Counted from the stretch's first letter, positions 36,009-45,931 are shown. The stretch is DNA of 64,000 nt from Calothrix sp. NIES-3974 (GCF_002368395.1 NZ_AP018254.1:62001-126000), one strand, 5' to 3'. Program-made: numbers and translations. The notes: generated by a model from the letters alone, not told the origin.

Positions 36009-36138
36009 AAGGTTTTATTTGAGCTAGCAAGTGATGGTCAAAATTTTGACTTCTCCAAGCTAAATGAATATGGTGTTTTCTCATGAATCATTCCGGACTG
36101 CTATATTGCGTCCTTACTATTTTTCAACCAGCCATAAA

Positions 36139-36162
36139 TAAACACGGCTGAAACCGTGCTTG
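36139..36162 (-). terminator. Possible yggT terminator
   Basis: On the minus strand AAGCACGG-TTTCAG-CCGTGTTT forms a 7-8 bp stem with one wobble, followed by a T-rich stretch (TTTATTTATGG). It lies about 36 bases after the end of the YggT gene. Confidence 0.55.
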
Positions 36163-36197
36163 TTGGTAATTATTGATTTATGGATTTATCGAAAAAC

Positions 36198-36482
36198 TTA
36201 GCCGAAAGGAGCGACAGCAAAAGCTGCACTACGAATCAAATTTCCCGCGATATTCAACACAAAAATCGCTAAAATAGGCGAGAAATCCATCCCACCCAAA
36301 GGAGGGATAATCGAGCGAAAAATGTTTAGGTAGGGGTCAGTAATTTGGCTGAGGGCACTAAAGGGTTGATTATACCAGTTAACATTCGGAAACCAAGTTA
36401 ACAAAATCCGAATAATTAACAAAGCGCTATAAAGTTGAATGAAGGTTGAAAGGGTTGTGATTAATAGGACGATTGAATTCAT
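36198..36482 (-). CDS. YggT/YlmG-family membrane protein
   Basis: A 94-residue protein with two hydrophobic segments (about 6-28 and 72-90) and the family signature between them: LLIIRILLTWFPNVNW, SQITDPYLNIFRSIIPPLGGMDFSPILAIF. YggT/YlmG (Ycf19-like) proteins affect nucleoid or thylakoid organisation in cyanobacteria and plastids and cell-division related traits in other bacteria; the mechanism is unclear. It starts with ATG. No operon partner is near; a hairpin follows the stop codon. Confidence 0.92.
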   Translation of the reverse strand: MNSIVLLITTLSTFIQLYSALLIIRILLTWFPNVNWYNQPFSALSQITDPYLNIFRSIIPPLGGMDFSPILAIFVLNIAGNLIRSAAFAVAPFG

Positions 36483-36805
36483 GGATGAGGTATATTTTTA
36501 GGTGTTTCGTTGGCGACTTGTATTTAATTTTAAATCAGGAGGCATATCCAGGAACGGGGAATTACCACACTTGGGGTGTTACCAGAACTGCCAATACCAG
36601 AGAAAAACAGGTTTAATCTACTTGTTCCCTACCTTGAGATATTTATCGACTTTAGGGGGTTGATAGTCACCGTACCCAATCAGAAGGCCAAAAACAATAC
36701 ATATTTATCGAAATTATCTCAAGTCATAAACTTTAGCTTTCCCAGAGGATACAGTTAACACCCAGCAACCCTAGCAAATAAAGATCCACCCGAACCATAG
36801 CTCAA
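36483..36805. other. Spacer without recognised content
   Basis: A 60-residue frame (from 36576) crosses this spacer but has no family features or ribosome site. I support nothing else here. Confidence 0.4.
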
Positions 36806-37144
36806 CTAATTAGACATGCGATCGCTGACTGTGGGGTTAGAATTTCCATTCACACTACCCAGCTGTTCCCGTACTTCATCTATTGTGGCATTTAATTGAG
36901 CAATTTTATCCTCCAGCGATCGCCGAGCCATTTCCATTGTTTCCGAATCGCTGAGTTTGACAGTTTTGCGTTTACCAGCACTTGGTTTACCATCCAAGGA
37001 ACGGCCATTTCGTTGACCATCCCCATCATTTGACAGTTCCCCATCTCGACGCGAAGCCACCAGCGCACCTAATACACCACCAACAATACCGCCGATAATA
37101 GCACCAGTAAAAAAACCACTAGCGAATCCATCACGTTGACTCAT
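36806..37144 (-). CDS. Small single-span protein with coiled-coil tail, hypothetical
   Basis: A 112-residue protein. Residues about 8-30 (GFFTGAIIGGIVGGVLGALVA) form a glycine-zipper membrane span, like the YtxH/gas-vesicle-type short anchors. A polar linker follows. The helix MEMARRSLEDKIAQLNATIDEVREQLG (about 70-98) could form a coiled coil. It is probably a membrane-tethered soluble helix. Function is unknown. ATG start. Confidence 0.75.
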   Translation of the reverse strand: MSQRDGFASGFFTGAIIGGIVGGVLGALVASRRDGELSNDGDGQRNGRSLDGKPSAGKRKTVKLSDSETMEMARRSLEDKIAQLNATIDEVREQLGSVNGNSNPTVSDRMSN

Positions 37145-37386
37145 AAAATTACCGCCTTAAAAATGCTGCGATTTTGATCGATTAATCGAATTTTCGGTCT
37201 TGAACATAACTTCCAGTATCAAGCTACTTGGATTTGAACAGACAAGAATACAGGGGGTTTAAAGGGAAGAGGGGTGATAGGGAAGCTCAGATCACCATTA
37301 TATCCTGTAAATACTTCAGTATCCTTGACCCCATCTTCTCCCTGTTTTATATCCTGTATCCTGTCTCCTACCCCTTGCATGGTAGC

Positions 37387-38037
37387 TCATGTTCCAAAAG
37401 TGCGATCGCCCGCATCACCCAAACCTGGAACAATAAACCCTTGGTTGTTGACTACCTCGTCAATAGCCGCAGTGTAAACTATCAAACCAGGAAAGGCATT
37501 ATTCAATTTTTGCAAAGCTGGAGGAGCAGCCACGACACTGACAATTCGTGTTAAACTGGGGTCTACACCCCTTTGTGTCAATTCTGACATCGCTGCCACC
37601 ATTGAACCACCCGTTGCCAACATTGGATCGGTTATCAACACCCTGGTTCCGGGAGCAAATTGTTCAGGTAGCTTGTTCAAATAGCATAATGGCTGTAAAG
37701 TCGATTCATCACGCACTAAACCCAAATGGTAAACTGATGCCAAAGGTAACAACGTTTGTGCCCCTTCCAGCAACCCTAAACCAGCCCTCAGAATCGGAAT
37801 TACCGCAATTGGTACCTCAGCATTCACAAAAGTCGCCGGAGATTGCCCCAAGGGTGATTCAACCACCGCATCATAGGTAGGCAACCATTCACGCACAGCT
37901 TCATAGGTTAACCACCGTCCCAACTCAGTCATCGCACTCCGAAATAAAACTGAGGGAGTTGCTGCATCACGAGCAACCGCAAGCCAATGCTGAATTAGGG
38001 GGTGGGGGGGGACATAGACCTTTAATTGTAGCGGCAT
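37387..38037 (-). CDS. upp: Uracil phosphoribosyltransferase
   Basis: A 216-residue enzyme that makes UMP from uracil and PRPP in pyrimidine salvage. The PRPP loop is LITDPMLATGGSM and the uracil-contacting C-terminal part is IVYTAAIDEVVNNQGFIVPGLGDAGDR, both diagnostic of Upp. VAVIPILRAGLGLL-like (AVIPILRAGLGLLEG) is also present. The N-terminus QLKVYVPPHPLIQHWLAVAR is normal. ATG start; transcribed alone. Confidence 0.96.
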   Translation of the reverse strand: MPLQLKVYVPPHPLIQHWLAVARDAATPSVLFRSAMTELGRWLTYEAVREWLPTYDAVVESPLGQSPATFVNAEVPIAVIPILRAGLGLLEGAQTLLPLASVYHLGLVRDESTLQPLCYLNKLPEQFAPGTRVLITDPMLATGGSMVAAMSELTQRGVDPSLTRIVSVVAAPPALQKLNNAFPGLIVYTAAIDEVVNNQGFIVPGLGDAGDRTFGT

Positions 38038-38293
38038 AATCTAGAATTTTGCGCACTCCTCATTAGAATATTTAACCGAGAACATCATCATACTCCTTCT
38101 GTGTCGATGACGACAGCATAAAATCTATTCACTGAAATTATCGAAAATTTTTCTCATCAATAGTTGACATAGATTCTCAATCAATTGTATATTTAAATTT
38201 AGTGTTCTCCTCTCTTTAAGGAACGGCAGATGGGATTAGTCGGCAGGTATAGCAGACTTGTCCCTCTTTTTATTTACCACCTTTATGGGAAAA

Positions 38294-38764
38294 TTATTCA
38301 GAATTAGTTTGGGGATTTACCAGTTCGAGAATTTTGTGGGCAACCATTGGTATAATTGGCATCACCGACAGTCGATTACCTTTTTTGACTAGCATTAACT
38401 CCTCCTCTGTGAACTGTTGTTTGAGTAGGGATAATTCCAAGATATGGGGGAAAATCTGAACAAACTCGACCATAACTGTTTGCCAGCGAGGGGAGTCGGG
38501 AGTAGATTTAGGGTCATAATAATCACTTTTAGGGTCAAATTGGGTGGGGTCAGGGAGATTTTTTTCTACAATACGCATCAAGCCAACAATTCCAGGAGGA
38601 TTGGTATTGGAATGGTAAAAAAACGCCAAATCACCAGGTTGCATCAATCGCATAAAATTACGCGCTTGATAATTGCGGACACCATCCCAAATAGTTCGAT
38701 GTTGTCGTTGTAAATCTGTAATACTATAGGTATCTGGTTCCGACTTCATCAACCAGTAGTTCAT
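38294..38764 (-). CDS. EVE-domain protein
   Basis: A 156-residue single EVE domain: MNYWLMKSEPDTYSITDLQ, TIWDGVRNYQARNFMR, MQPGDLAFFYHSNTNPPGIV and the C-terminal NRLSVMPI. EVE domains are PUA-like folds that bind modified bases in DNA or RNA; bacterial ones are often stand-alone, with unknown targets. There is no restriction or methylase neighbour (the BsuBI/PstI remnant is 2.3 kb away). ATG start and normal length. Confidence 0.92.
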   Translation of the reverse strand: MNYWLMKSEPDTYSITDLQRQHRTIWDGVRNYQARNFMRLMQPGDLAFFYHSNTNPPGIVGLMRIVEKNLPDPTQFDPKSDYYDPKSTPDSPRWQTVMVEFVQIFPHILELSLLKQQFTEEELMLVKKGNRLSVMPIIPMVAHKILELVNPQTNSE

Positions 38765-39217
38765 TATCTTTGAGAATGTAGGATACAGGAGACAGAATAC
38801 AGGAGATGGGGAAAAGGATGAGATATCTCGGCAATTTATAAGTCATATTCCCAAGCAATTTCAGAATCTCAGAGATAGGATGCAGGATGCAAAAGACAAG
38901 AAGGTGTATCTCGGAAATTTGAAATAACATCCTCTACCCACAAATTCAAGTATTCTGTAAAATTGATGTTGACGGATTAAAGAACAAGGAAGAAATATCC
39001 TTCAAAGGAAGCTTGACGCTCTACGAAAGTTTTAGAAGCGTTTTCAAGCTCATCCGTAATCAAAGCAGGAATTTTCCTTCCCCATTGTAAACCCATAGTT
39101 GCTTCTCACAGATTCAGAAGGAGGCAATTTCCTATATCGTGACCAAGAAATACCTGATCAAACTGGATCGAGTTTCGTGAGTATTTCTGGAAAGCAACCT
39201 TGTCTCCATATCTCCCT

Positions 39218-39486
39218 TGTATTCCCAATCCAAAATCCCCACTCCCTCTCCCTACATTTCTCACAAATTTCTAAAACTTACAGGGAGTGGGGAGTAGGGA
39301 ATAGTGAGTAGAAGGAAAATTAATCCGTCACTCAAGACTTATAACTTACTTGTAATAAATCCGGGTCTCGTATTCCCAATCCAAAATCCCCACTCCCCTC
39401 CCCCATTCCCAATCCAAAATCTAAAATCCAAAATCCCCACTCCCCTCCCCCATTCCCAATCCAAAATCCAAAATCCAAAATCCCCA
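39218..39486. repeat. CCAATCCAAAATCCCC low-complexity repeats
   Basis: ATTCCCAATCCAAAATC followed by CCCACTCCC occurs at about 39220, 39372, 39408 and 39453, with shorter AATCYAAAATC units inserted. The tract ends exactly at the rlmN start codon (ATG 39488), so it forms the leader of that gene. Frames crossing it on both strands are artefacts of low complexity. The stretch 38931-39217 shows nothing recognised. Confidence 0.7.
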
Positions 39487-39487
39487 G

Positions 39488-40546
39488 ATGCCAAAATTAA
39501 ATTTACCACCCTTACTAGGCGCATCATTGCCAGAATTAACCGCTTGGGTGCAAACCCAAGGACAACCCAGTTACCGGGGTAAACAGTTACATGATTGGAT
39601 TTATTATAAAGGCGTAAGGTCGTTGACGGAAATTACAGCTTTTCCCAAAAGTTGGCGTGAACAACTTAGTCATGTTCCAATTGGTAGAGCGGATATCCAT
39701 TACAAAGCGATCGCAACCGATGGAACCATTAAATATCTATTGCGTTTAGATGATGGTCAAATCATCGAAACCGTAGGTATACCCATTGATAATCGCTTAA
39801 CAGTGTGTGTATCCACCCAAGTTGGTTGTCCAATGGCTTGTGACTTCTGTGCAACAGGAAAAGGTGGATTTCAACGTAATTTAGCCCGTCATGAAATTGT
39901 TGATCAAGTTTTAACTGTTCAACAAGACTTTCAACGTCGGGTCAGTCACATCGTGTTTATGGGGATGGGAGAACCCTTACTCAACCTGGAACAGGTGTTA
40001 GCAGCAATTCGTTCCCTAAACCAGGATATTGGTATTGGAGCGAGAAATATTACCGTTTCCACAGTAGGCATACCGGGAAGAATTCGTCAATTTGCCCAAC
40101 ATCACCTACAAGTCACCCTTGCAGTTAGTTTACACGCTTCCAATCAAACAATACGCGAACAACTAATCCCTAGCGCTCGTCCCTACCCCCTTGCTGATTT
40201 ACTCAACGAATGTCGAGAATACGTAGAAATTACCGGACGTAGAGTCACCTTTGAATATATTCTATTAGCAGGTGTGAACGACCTCAGTGAACATGCTCAC
40301 GAATTGAGCAAACATTTACGGGGATTCCAAAGTCACGTGAACTTAATACCTTATAATCCAATTAGTGAAGCCGATTACCAAAGACCATCACGCGATCGCA
40401 TCGATAACTTTGTCAAAATCCTTAAACAACAACACATCGCCGTCAGTGTCCGCTATTCACGAGGTTTAGATGCAGATGCAGCTTGTGGTCAACTTCGAGC
40501 AACTGTAAATCAGTCCTCCATGTCCTTTAGACATAGCCAAAAATGA
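39488..40546 (+). CDS. rlmN: Dual-specificity RNA methyltransferase RlmN
   Basis: A 352-residue radical-SAM enzyme that methylates C2 of A2503 in 23S rRNA and A37 of some tRNAs. The iron-sulphur cluster motif is CPMACDFC (C114, C118, C121). The catalytic cysteines are C107 ([10 protein letters not shown]) and the one in DADAACGQL near the C-terminus. [11 protein letters not shown] and ISTVG-like [11 protein letters not shown] are present. The ATG lies directly after a repeat tract with no clear ribosome site, so the start is chosen by family length. Confidence 0.96.
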   Translation: MPKLNLPPLLGASLPELTAWVQTQGQPSYRGKQLHDWIYYKGVRSLTEITAFPKSWREQLSHVPIGRADIHYKAIATDGTIKYLLRLDDGQIIETVGIPIDNRLTVCVSTQVGCPMACDFCATGKGGFQRNLARHEIVDQVLTVQQDFQRRVSHIVFMGMGEPLLNLEQVLAAIRSLNQDIGIGARNITVSTVGIPGRIRQFAQHHLQVTLAVSLHASNQTIREQLIPSARPYPLADLLNECREYVEITGRRVTFEYILLAGVNDLSEHAHELSKHLRGFQSHVNLIPYNPISEADYQRPSRDRIDNFVKILKQQHIAVSVRYSRGLDADAACGQLRATVNQSSMSFRHSQK

Positions 40547-40835
40547 CGACTCCACCACTCCCTATTTCCTATTTTCTCGCGATTAATCTATCTGTGCCCA
40601 TAAAAAACAAATATCGCAACCATCAGATAAATTGATATTTCAATACATGTAGATTTTCAGTCAACCTGGCAGAATCCGACTAGATTCTGTTATACCTGAT
40701 AGTTGGGTGTAAATCATTCATCGGCGCGTAGATCGTCGTTTATAGAAGCAATCCGACCCTTAGAAATCGTTCGAGGGTAATCTTTATACACCCATAGGAG
40801 TGCTTCTGTTGAAGTAACTTATAATTCAAAATCAA

Positions 40836-42329
40836 ATGGCCAATAGTACTCTTTCTCAACCACTAATAGCCAAACTCCTCAGCCTTGGCGAATGTCATGG
40901 GACTGAGTTCGCATGGAGCCAATATAGCACTAATTTACACTTAAATGATGAGGATATTCCTGATTTAATTCAAATTGCCATCGATCAAGATTTAAATCAT
41001 CTATCCATCGAGCATTTAGAAGCATCTGCACCAATCCATGCTCGACGAGCGCTCGGTCAGCTAAAAGCAACTGCTGCCATTGAACCACTAATGGAATTAT
41101 TTCACAAGCTTGAAGATAATGAGTGGGTAAATGAGGAATTACCGAAAATTTATGGAATGATCGGTGCGGAGGCAATTTTACCTTTACAGGATTACTTAGG
41201 AAATAATGCTTACCAGCTATTTCCCCGTTTGAGTGCCCTAAACAGTTTAGAAGAAATTGCTCGACAAAATCCAGACCAAGAAACCAAGGTAGCTGCTGTT
41301 TTAGTCCAGCAATTACAAAAATGTTTAGATTATCTCCCTGAATTAAATGCTTTTATAATCACCTCATTAATCAACTTGCAAGCAGTTCAATCAGGGTTGG
41401 TTATTAAACACGCTTTTGACAATCACTGTGTTGCCGATGATATTATCGGTGACTGGGAATTAGTGCGTAGTCAGTTAGGAATTAATACCGATGATGAATT
41501 ACTCAGCTGGGAAAATCTAGAGGAATTTTATCAAATAGCAAAAATACCCCCCGAATCTTCTATCGCTGAGGAAATAGCAGAATCTTCCATCGATGAGGAA
41601 ACAGCGATCGCAGCAACACCAGAATCTTCCACAAGTGAGGAAATACCAGAATCTTCCACAGATGAGGAAATCGCGATCGCATCAACACCTGAATCTTCTA
41701 TAGCTGAGGAAATACCAGAATCTTCTACAGATGAGGAAATCGCGATCGCAGCAACACCAGAATCTTCCACAAGTGAGGAAATACCAGAATCTTCTACAGA
41801 TGAGGAAATTGCGATCGCAGCAACACCAGAATCTTCCACAAGTGAGGAAATACCAGAATCTTCTACAGATGAGGAAATTGCGATCGCATCAACACCTGAA
41901 TCTTCTATAGCTGAGGAAATACCAGAATCTTCTACAGATGAGGAAACAGCGATCGCAGCAACACCAGAATCTTCCACAAGTGAGGAAATACCAGAATCTT
42001 CCACAGATGGGGAAATTGCGATCGCAGCAACACCTGAATCTTCTACAGATGGGGAAATACCAGAATCTTCTATAGCTGAGGAAATCGAAGCAACCCAACC
42101 AGAAACCTTAGAAAGCAAAGAAGCACAAGCAGAAAAATCGATAATCGAATTATCTCCACCTCAAACAACAAATCATCACCAACCCACCATCAAATTCGTA
42201 GAGGAAGATATAACATCCCAAAAAAATCAGACACAAACTGACACCGAAAAAACAAAAGCCAACAAAACAACTAAAGGATTTGGAATTACGAATCAAAAAC
42301 CAAAAACCCCTAAAAAGAAAAAGAAATAG
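40836..42329 (+). CDS. HEAT-like repeat protein with Ser/Glu coding minisatellite
   Basis: A 497-residue protein. Residues 1-235 are helical, with HEAT/PBS-lyase-like units (SAPIHARRALGQLKATAAIEPLMELF, then YGMIGAEAILPLQDYL, LFPRLSALNSLEEIA). Residues about 240-418 consist of a 23-residue unit of the form (E)SSTSEEIPESSTDEEIAIA + xTP, about seven copies plus a partial, very acidic and probably disordered. The C-terminus is Lys/Thr-rich (TPKKKKK). HEAT regions bind protein partners. The N-terminal part resembles cyanobacterial HEAT-repeat proteins in general; a specific role is unknown. ATG start, alone. Confidence 0.8.
   Translation: MANSTLSQPLIAKLLSLGECHGTEFAWSQYSTNLHLNDEDIPDLIQIAIDQDLNHLSIEHLEASAPIHARRALGQLKATAAIEPLMELFHKLEDNEWVNEELPKIYGMIGAEAILPLQDYLGNNAYQLFPRLSALNSLEEIARQNPDQETKVAAVLVQQLQKCLDYLPELNAFIITSLINLQAVQSGLVIKHAFDNHCVADDIIGDWELVRSQLGINTDDELLSWENLEEFYQIAKIPPESSIAEEIAESSIDEETAIAATPESSTSEEIPESSTDEEIAIASTPESSIAEEIPESSTDEEIAIAATPESSTSEEIPESSTDEEIAIAATPESSTSEEIPESSTDEEIAIASTPESSIAEEIPESSTDEETAIAATPESSTSEEIPESSTDGEIAIAATPESSTDGEIPESSIAEEIEATQPETLESKEAQAEKSIIELSPPQTTNHHQPTIKFVEEDITSQKNQTQTDTEKTKANKTTKGFGITNQKPKTPKKKKK
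41553..42086 (+). repeat. 69-bp coding tandem repeat with HIP1 in each unit
   Basis: Seven full 69-base units and a partial one encode the acidic tail of the HEAT protein. Nearly every unit carries GCGATCGCA, the HIP1 octamer, in the same reading frame (Ala-Ile-Ala). Units differ at few sites (STSEE versus SIAEE, ATP versus STP), so array expansion seems recent. Confidence 0.9.
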
Positions 42330-43196
42330 CTGATTGAAAATAAAATCAGTAAATTTTGATAATTATTGACCTTATTATCAACTAATGATTCAGAGTTACG
42401 ACCAGCTCTAGCTTAAATAATCCTTTATATAAAAGGCTTTTAGCCTCTAAAATCTGTTGAACTCACGTTAAATAAATAGATGAATGCCATTATCTCCACT
42501 CTTCTCCAGAGGGTGGTAAACTGCTACACAGCTAAAACTACTCAGTTTCTTGAAAGAGCTACCGCAGTCCTAAATAAACGTGAATTTGACGGATTGTAAA
42601 CGCTACAACCCCTGTGAATCAATGATTTTGAACTTTAAGGTTTAAAGTAACCTCATCCATTAGTTGAGAACAAAGTCAATAACTGACTTATTCCAGGTTT
42701 AAGGATTTTCTTCTCAACATCATACTTGGAGGTTTTTAAAAACTTTTATTTCCTACGAATGATACTGGACAAAAGTTTCAGGCTTTATAGATCATCGAAC
42801 TCACGTTAAACAATTTGTGAAATCTTACATATAGGGTTGTTACCGGTTGACAGTTGACGGTTAACAGTCACCAGTCATCAGTTAACGGCACACTATATTT
42901 TCACTACTTAAATCGGATTGCTATATAATAATTAGGCGTAGTGAATAGCCTACATGTCCTACTTACTTCCGAAACAATGGAAGTGGTTTTTCCCTACTCA
43001 CTTTCCAATTAAAGATTATAGACTGTTGATATACTCCTCATCCTGAAGTACGGAGATTCTGTGTTCAAACATACAGTTGCAGGTCTACCCTGTCTTACTT
43101 ATCTTGACCGACAGACTACCAATCCTGCCTGCCCTACCATTCTATCAGCAAGCTGTTCTTAAAGGACATTGCTCTATACCCATCTTATTGTCGGTA
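42330..43196. repeat. Long spacer with a family D copy
   Basis: No gene is seen. A family D copy lies at 42811-42926 (CAATTTGTGAAATCTTACAT, GGTTGACAGTTGACGG, TTTTCACTACTTAAATCGG). The D head TACCGCAGTCCTAAATAA stands alone at 42560, about 250 bases ahead, so this copy looks split by insertion. GAACTCACGTTAAA also occurs twice (about 42460 and 42797). Confidence 0.6.
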
Positions 43197-43309
43197 AATA
43201 TACTTTATACTGTCAATAGGTGAGCTTTTTGTTAAGATGGTTAGTGTTTGAAGGTCAGCTGTCAAAAAAGCCAAAAAGGAAATATATCAGCGTATAAAGT
43301 TGTATATTA
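43197..43309. repeat. Family E inverted-repeat element
   Basis: The order ATATACTTTATACTGTCAAT, AGCTTTTTGTTAAGATGGTT, then CCAAAAAGGAAATATATCAG, CGTATAAAG, TATATT is shared with 51073-51206. It ends 16 bases before the next gene and so forms its leader. Confidence 0.7.
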
Positions 43310-43324
43310 GCCAAGGATGGTAAT

Positions 43325-43540
43325 ATGTTTTTAGATGAACTAAAGCCCCTATTTCAGCAATTTACTAAACATCCAGCCTCATTTATGGGTGGATTTGTCT
43401 CCGGTGTATTACGCTTAAGTCTAAAAGATGAACCTGTTAAGTCCTGGTTAAGTCAAAAAGTGACAACTAACTCTACTTCCAACAACCAAGATCACCATAA
43501 CGGTAAAGGTAGTGGACCACAATCAATTTCGATTGACTAG
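43325..43540 (+). CDS. Small conserved-looking protein, hypothetical
   Basis: A 71-residue protein: MFLDELKPLFQQFTKHPASF, then MGGFVSGVLRLSLKDEPVKS and a polar Asn/Ser/Gly tail. The first 50 residues look like an amphipathic helical domain of a kind I believe is common in cyanobacteria, though I cannot name it. A family E repeat lies just upstream, and the ATG is preceded by AAGGATGGTAAT. Confidence 0.65.
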   Translation: MFLDELKPLFQQFTKHPASFMGGFVSGVLRLSLKDEPVKSWLSQKVTTNSTSNNQDHHNGKGSGPQSISID

Positions 43541-44205
43541 TAACGACTACGTATATCTACTGAGAATACTCCCGATAACCGAAAAAAACTTGTCTTTTAA
43601 AGTATAAACGTGACTGTGTTGCTTGAAGGCATTTAAGCAACTGAATTTTTGAAATGTTTTTTAATTAGAGATAAAATAAACCTCTTCACCAAGACACATT
43701 TCATACTTTTTACTTATGTCTACCCTTGAGGGAAGTACATAGTAAATATAGTTACAAGGTAAAATCTCTGTCTTGAAGGAAAGCAAAATATTAAGTAGCT
43801 AAATCCCATACGTGTGAATAACTTCAGGACTTTTCCTGCCGATAGAAGTTCCCAATCGGTAAAATTATTTATGCTGTAAATACAACATTTCCCACTGAAG
43901 ATAAGAATATTAAATCTATAAGTGACACTGATTTCAACTTCCTATCCTTTGTAAAATCTCATACCTTGAAAATCATCATCATCAGCTATGATTATGAATG
44001 TATGCGAAGCTCAACCTAACTAGATAGTTAAGCTATTAAAAATACGACTTAATAGTTGTGAGCTAATTGCGATACCAGTTTCGGCTGAGTCAAACAGACT
44101 GCATGAAACAAAAGTTACTTAAATTGATTAACAACCAATTACAAGCAACTAAGTTTCTTGCCGAATCAAAATCATCGCCTTCAATTGACATTTAATGCAA
44201 TTCAC
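43541..44205. other. Long leader region before the RNA-binding protein gene
   Basis: Nothing coding is seen in 665 bases. Genes for RRM-type cyanobacterial RNA-binding proteins often have long cold-responsive leaders, so part of this may be transcribed; no specific structure could be established by eye. Confidence 0.35.
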
Positions 44206-44505
44206 ATGACTATTTACGTTGGAAATCTCTCTTACCGCGCGACTGAAGCTGATCTGAAAGCAGTTTTTACTGATTATGGTGAGGTGACTCGCGTTGAACT
44301 TCCCACCGACCGCGAATCTGGAAGAATGCGTGGTTTTGCCTTTGTCGATTTAAGCGATGAAGCTCACGAAGATGTTGCGATCGCAGAATTAGATGGAGCA
44401 GAATGGATGGGTAGACAAATCCGTGTCAATAAAGCTAAACCACGGGACGAAAGTGGCAATCGAAGAATTAACAGGGTCAAAAAACAAGAATCATTCGATG
44501 AATAG
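44206..44505 (+). CDS. RRM-type RNA-binding protein (Rbp)
   Basis: A 99-residue single RRM protein. RNP2 is IYVGNL (residues 3-8) and RNP1 is RGFAFVDL (about 46-53). A short basic, Arg/Asn/Lys tail follows (KPRDESGNRRINRVKK). The ATG at 44206 fits the family start (MTIYVGNLSYRATEADLKAVF); a TTG upstream at 44158 would add 16 unrelated residues. Cyanobacterial Rbps bind mRNA, some respond to cold, and others help locate photosystem mRNAs at the thylakoid. A strong hairpin lies 70 bases downstream. The rpsU gene that often follows rbp is absent. Confidence 0.93.
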   Translation: MTIYVGNLSYRATEADLKAVFTDYGEVTRVELPTDRESGRMRGFAFVDLSDEAHEDVAIAELDGAEWMGRQIRVNKAKPRDESGNRRINRVKKQESFDE

Positions 44506-44575
44506 CATTAAGCTATAGTACAATATAAAGCCTAGTTTAGGCAAGAAATATTTATAAAAACTGAATAGCCGCAGC

Positions 44576-44618
44576 GCCGACATGTCGCCAATGATTATAG
44601 TCATGGCGGTGTGTCGGC
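44576..44618 (+). terminator. Strong hairpin between rbp and fbp
   Basis: GCCGACATGTCGCCA pairs with TGGCGGTGTGTCGGC over 15 bp with only G-U wobbles in the middle. The stem extends inward through ATGA/TCAT around a TTATAG loop. There is no long T-run, so it could be a terminator, an RNA-stabilising hairpin or a processed structure. Confidence 0.6.
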
Positions 44619-44884
44619 TTTGCGTGCAATTAGGATTGCAACATACACAAGCTACAGATTAATTTCTTTAGTTTATCTAAAATCACGTTTAAGTTGGGAG
44701 ATTAGGTTTCTAAGATAGAGATGAGCAGATTATTACTGTCGGCAGGCTCAAAACGGTGTCAAAGAATTTACCTAAAATCACATCGACCTGCAACAGACGA
44801 TTGGGAAGCGACGTTGAATTGAACCGCAGCCACACGAGTCTGAACAAAATACCATTCGCGCCAATAGCGACGGAGGAATACATA

Positions 44885-45931
44885 ATGACCACTACGTCCG
44901 ATTCATCTCAACAGTCGATTCGCGAAACACGACCAAGCCTAGAAAGGGATTGCATGACCCTATCCCGTCATGTACTCCAGCACTTACAAAGTTTTGCTAG
45001 TGATGCTCAAGATTTAAGCGCCTTAATGAATCGAATTGCCTTGGCAGGAAAATTAATATCCCGTCATTTAAGTCGTGCGGGATTGATGGAAGGAGTGCTA
45101 GGGTTTACTGGAGAGGTTAACGTTCAAGGCGAATCCGTAAAAAAAATGGATGTTTACGCCAATGATGTATTTATTGCCGTATTTGAACAAAGCGGATTAG
45201 TATGTCGGTTGGCATCCGAAGAAATGGACAAACCCTACTACATCCCAGAAAACTGCCCAATTGGTAGATATACCCTTCTTTATGACCCTATTGATGGCTC
45301 ATCCAACACCGATACCAACCTGAGTTTAGGATCAATTTTTGCCATTCGCCGCCAAGAAGGTGACGATATTGATGGTACAGCCCAGGATTTACTAGCCCCA
45401 GGACGCAAACAAATCGGTGCAGGGTATATTTTATATGGACCTAGTACCATGCTCGTTTACACCCTTGGTCGAGGAGTTCATTCCTTCACCCTTGACCCCA
45501 GTTTAGGAGAATTTATCCTCACCGAAGAAAACATCCAAATGCCAGAACATGGCTCTATTTATAGCGTCAATGAAGGTAACTTTTGGCAATGGGATGAACC
45601 AATTCGCGAATATGTCCGTTACGTCCATCGTACCGAAGGATACACAGCCCGTTACAGTGGAGCAATGGTCAGTGATATCCATCGCGTTTTGCTACAGGGA
45701 GGCGTTTTTCTCTATCCTGGAACCCGGCAAAAACCCGAAGGGAAACTACGTCTATTATATGAAAGTGCGCCCCTCGCTTACATCATCGAACAAGCGGGGG
45801 GAAGGGCAACCACAGGGCATACAAATATCTTAGATGTAGTGCCGACAAAACTTCATCAACGCACCCCGTTAATTATTGGTAGCAAGCAAGATGTCGCCAA
45901 AGTAGAATCATTTATTCAAAACGGACATTAA
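44885..45931 (+). CDS. fbp: Class I fructose-1,6-bisphosphatase
   Basis: A 348-residue enzyme removing the C1 phosphate of fructose-1,6-bisphosphate (gluconeogenesis, Calvin cycle support). Metal and substrate motifs are [21 protein letters not shown] (metal-binding DPIDGSS), [15 protein letters not shown] and [13 protein letters not shown] 44885 is preceded by GGAGGAAT; the frame is open further upstream to 44756 but that part lacks family sequence. In Nostoc and Anabaena this gene heads fbp-tal-zwf-opcA; here zwf follows after 564 bases without tal. Confidence 0.96.
   Translation: MTTTSDSSQQSIRETRPSLERDCMTLSRHVLQHLQSFASDAQDLSALMNRIALAGKLISRHLSRAGLMEGVLGFTGEVNVQGESVKKMDVYANDVFIAVFEQSGLVCRLASEEMDKPYYIPENCPIGRYTLLYDPIDGSSNTDTNLSLGSIFAIRRQEGDDIDGTAQDLLAPGRKQIGAGYILYGPSTMLVYTLGRGVHSFTLDPSLGEFILTEENIQMPEHGSIYSVNEGNFWQWDEPIREYVRYVHRTEGYTARYSGAMVSDIHRVLLQGGVFLYPGTRQKPEGKLRLLYESAPLAYIIEQAGGRATTGHTNILDVVPTKLHQRTPLIIGSKQDVAKVESFIQNGH

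Noticed and set aside
39304-39582. Open frames on both strands over the CCAATCCAAAATCC tract
   Set aside because: Low-complexity repeats make random open frames; rlmN begins here in a different frame with clear family sequence.
41531-42118. 195-residue open frame antisense to the HEAT protein
   Set aside because: It exists only because the 69-bp array is open on both strands; the product is a mirror-like Ser/Asp repeat with no start signal.
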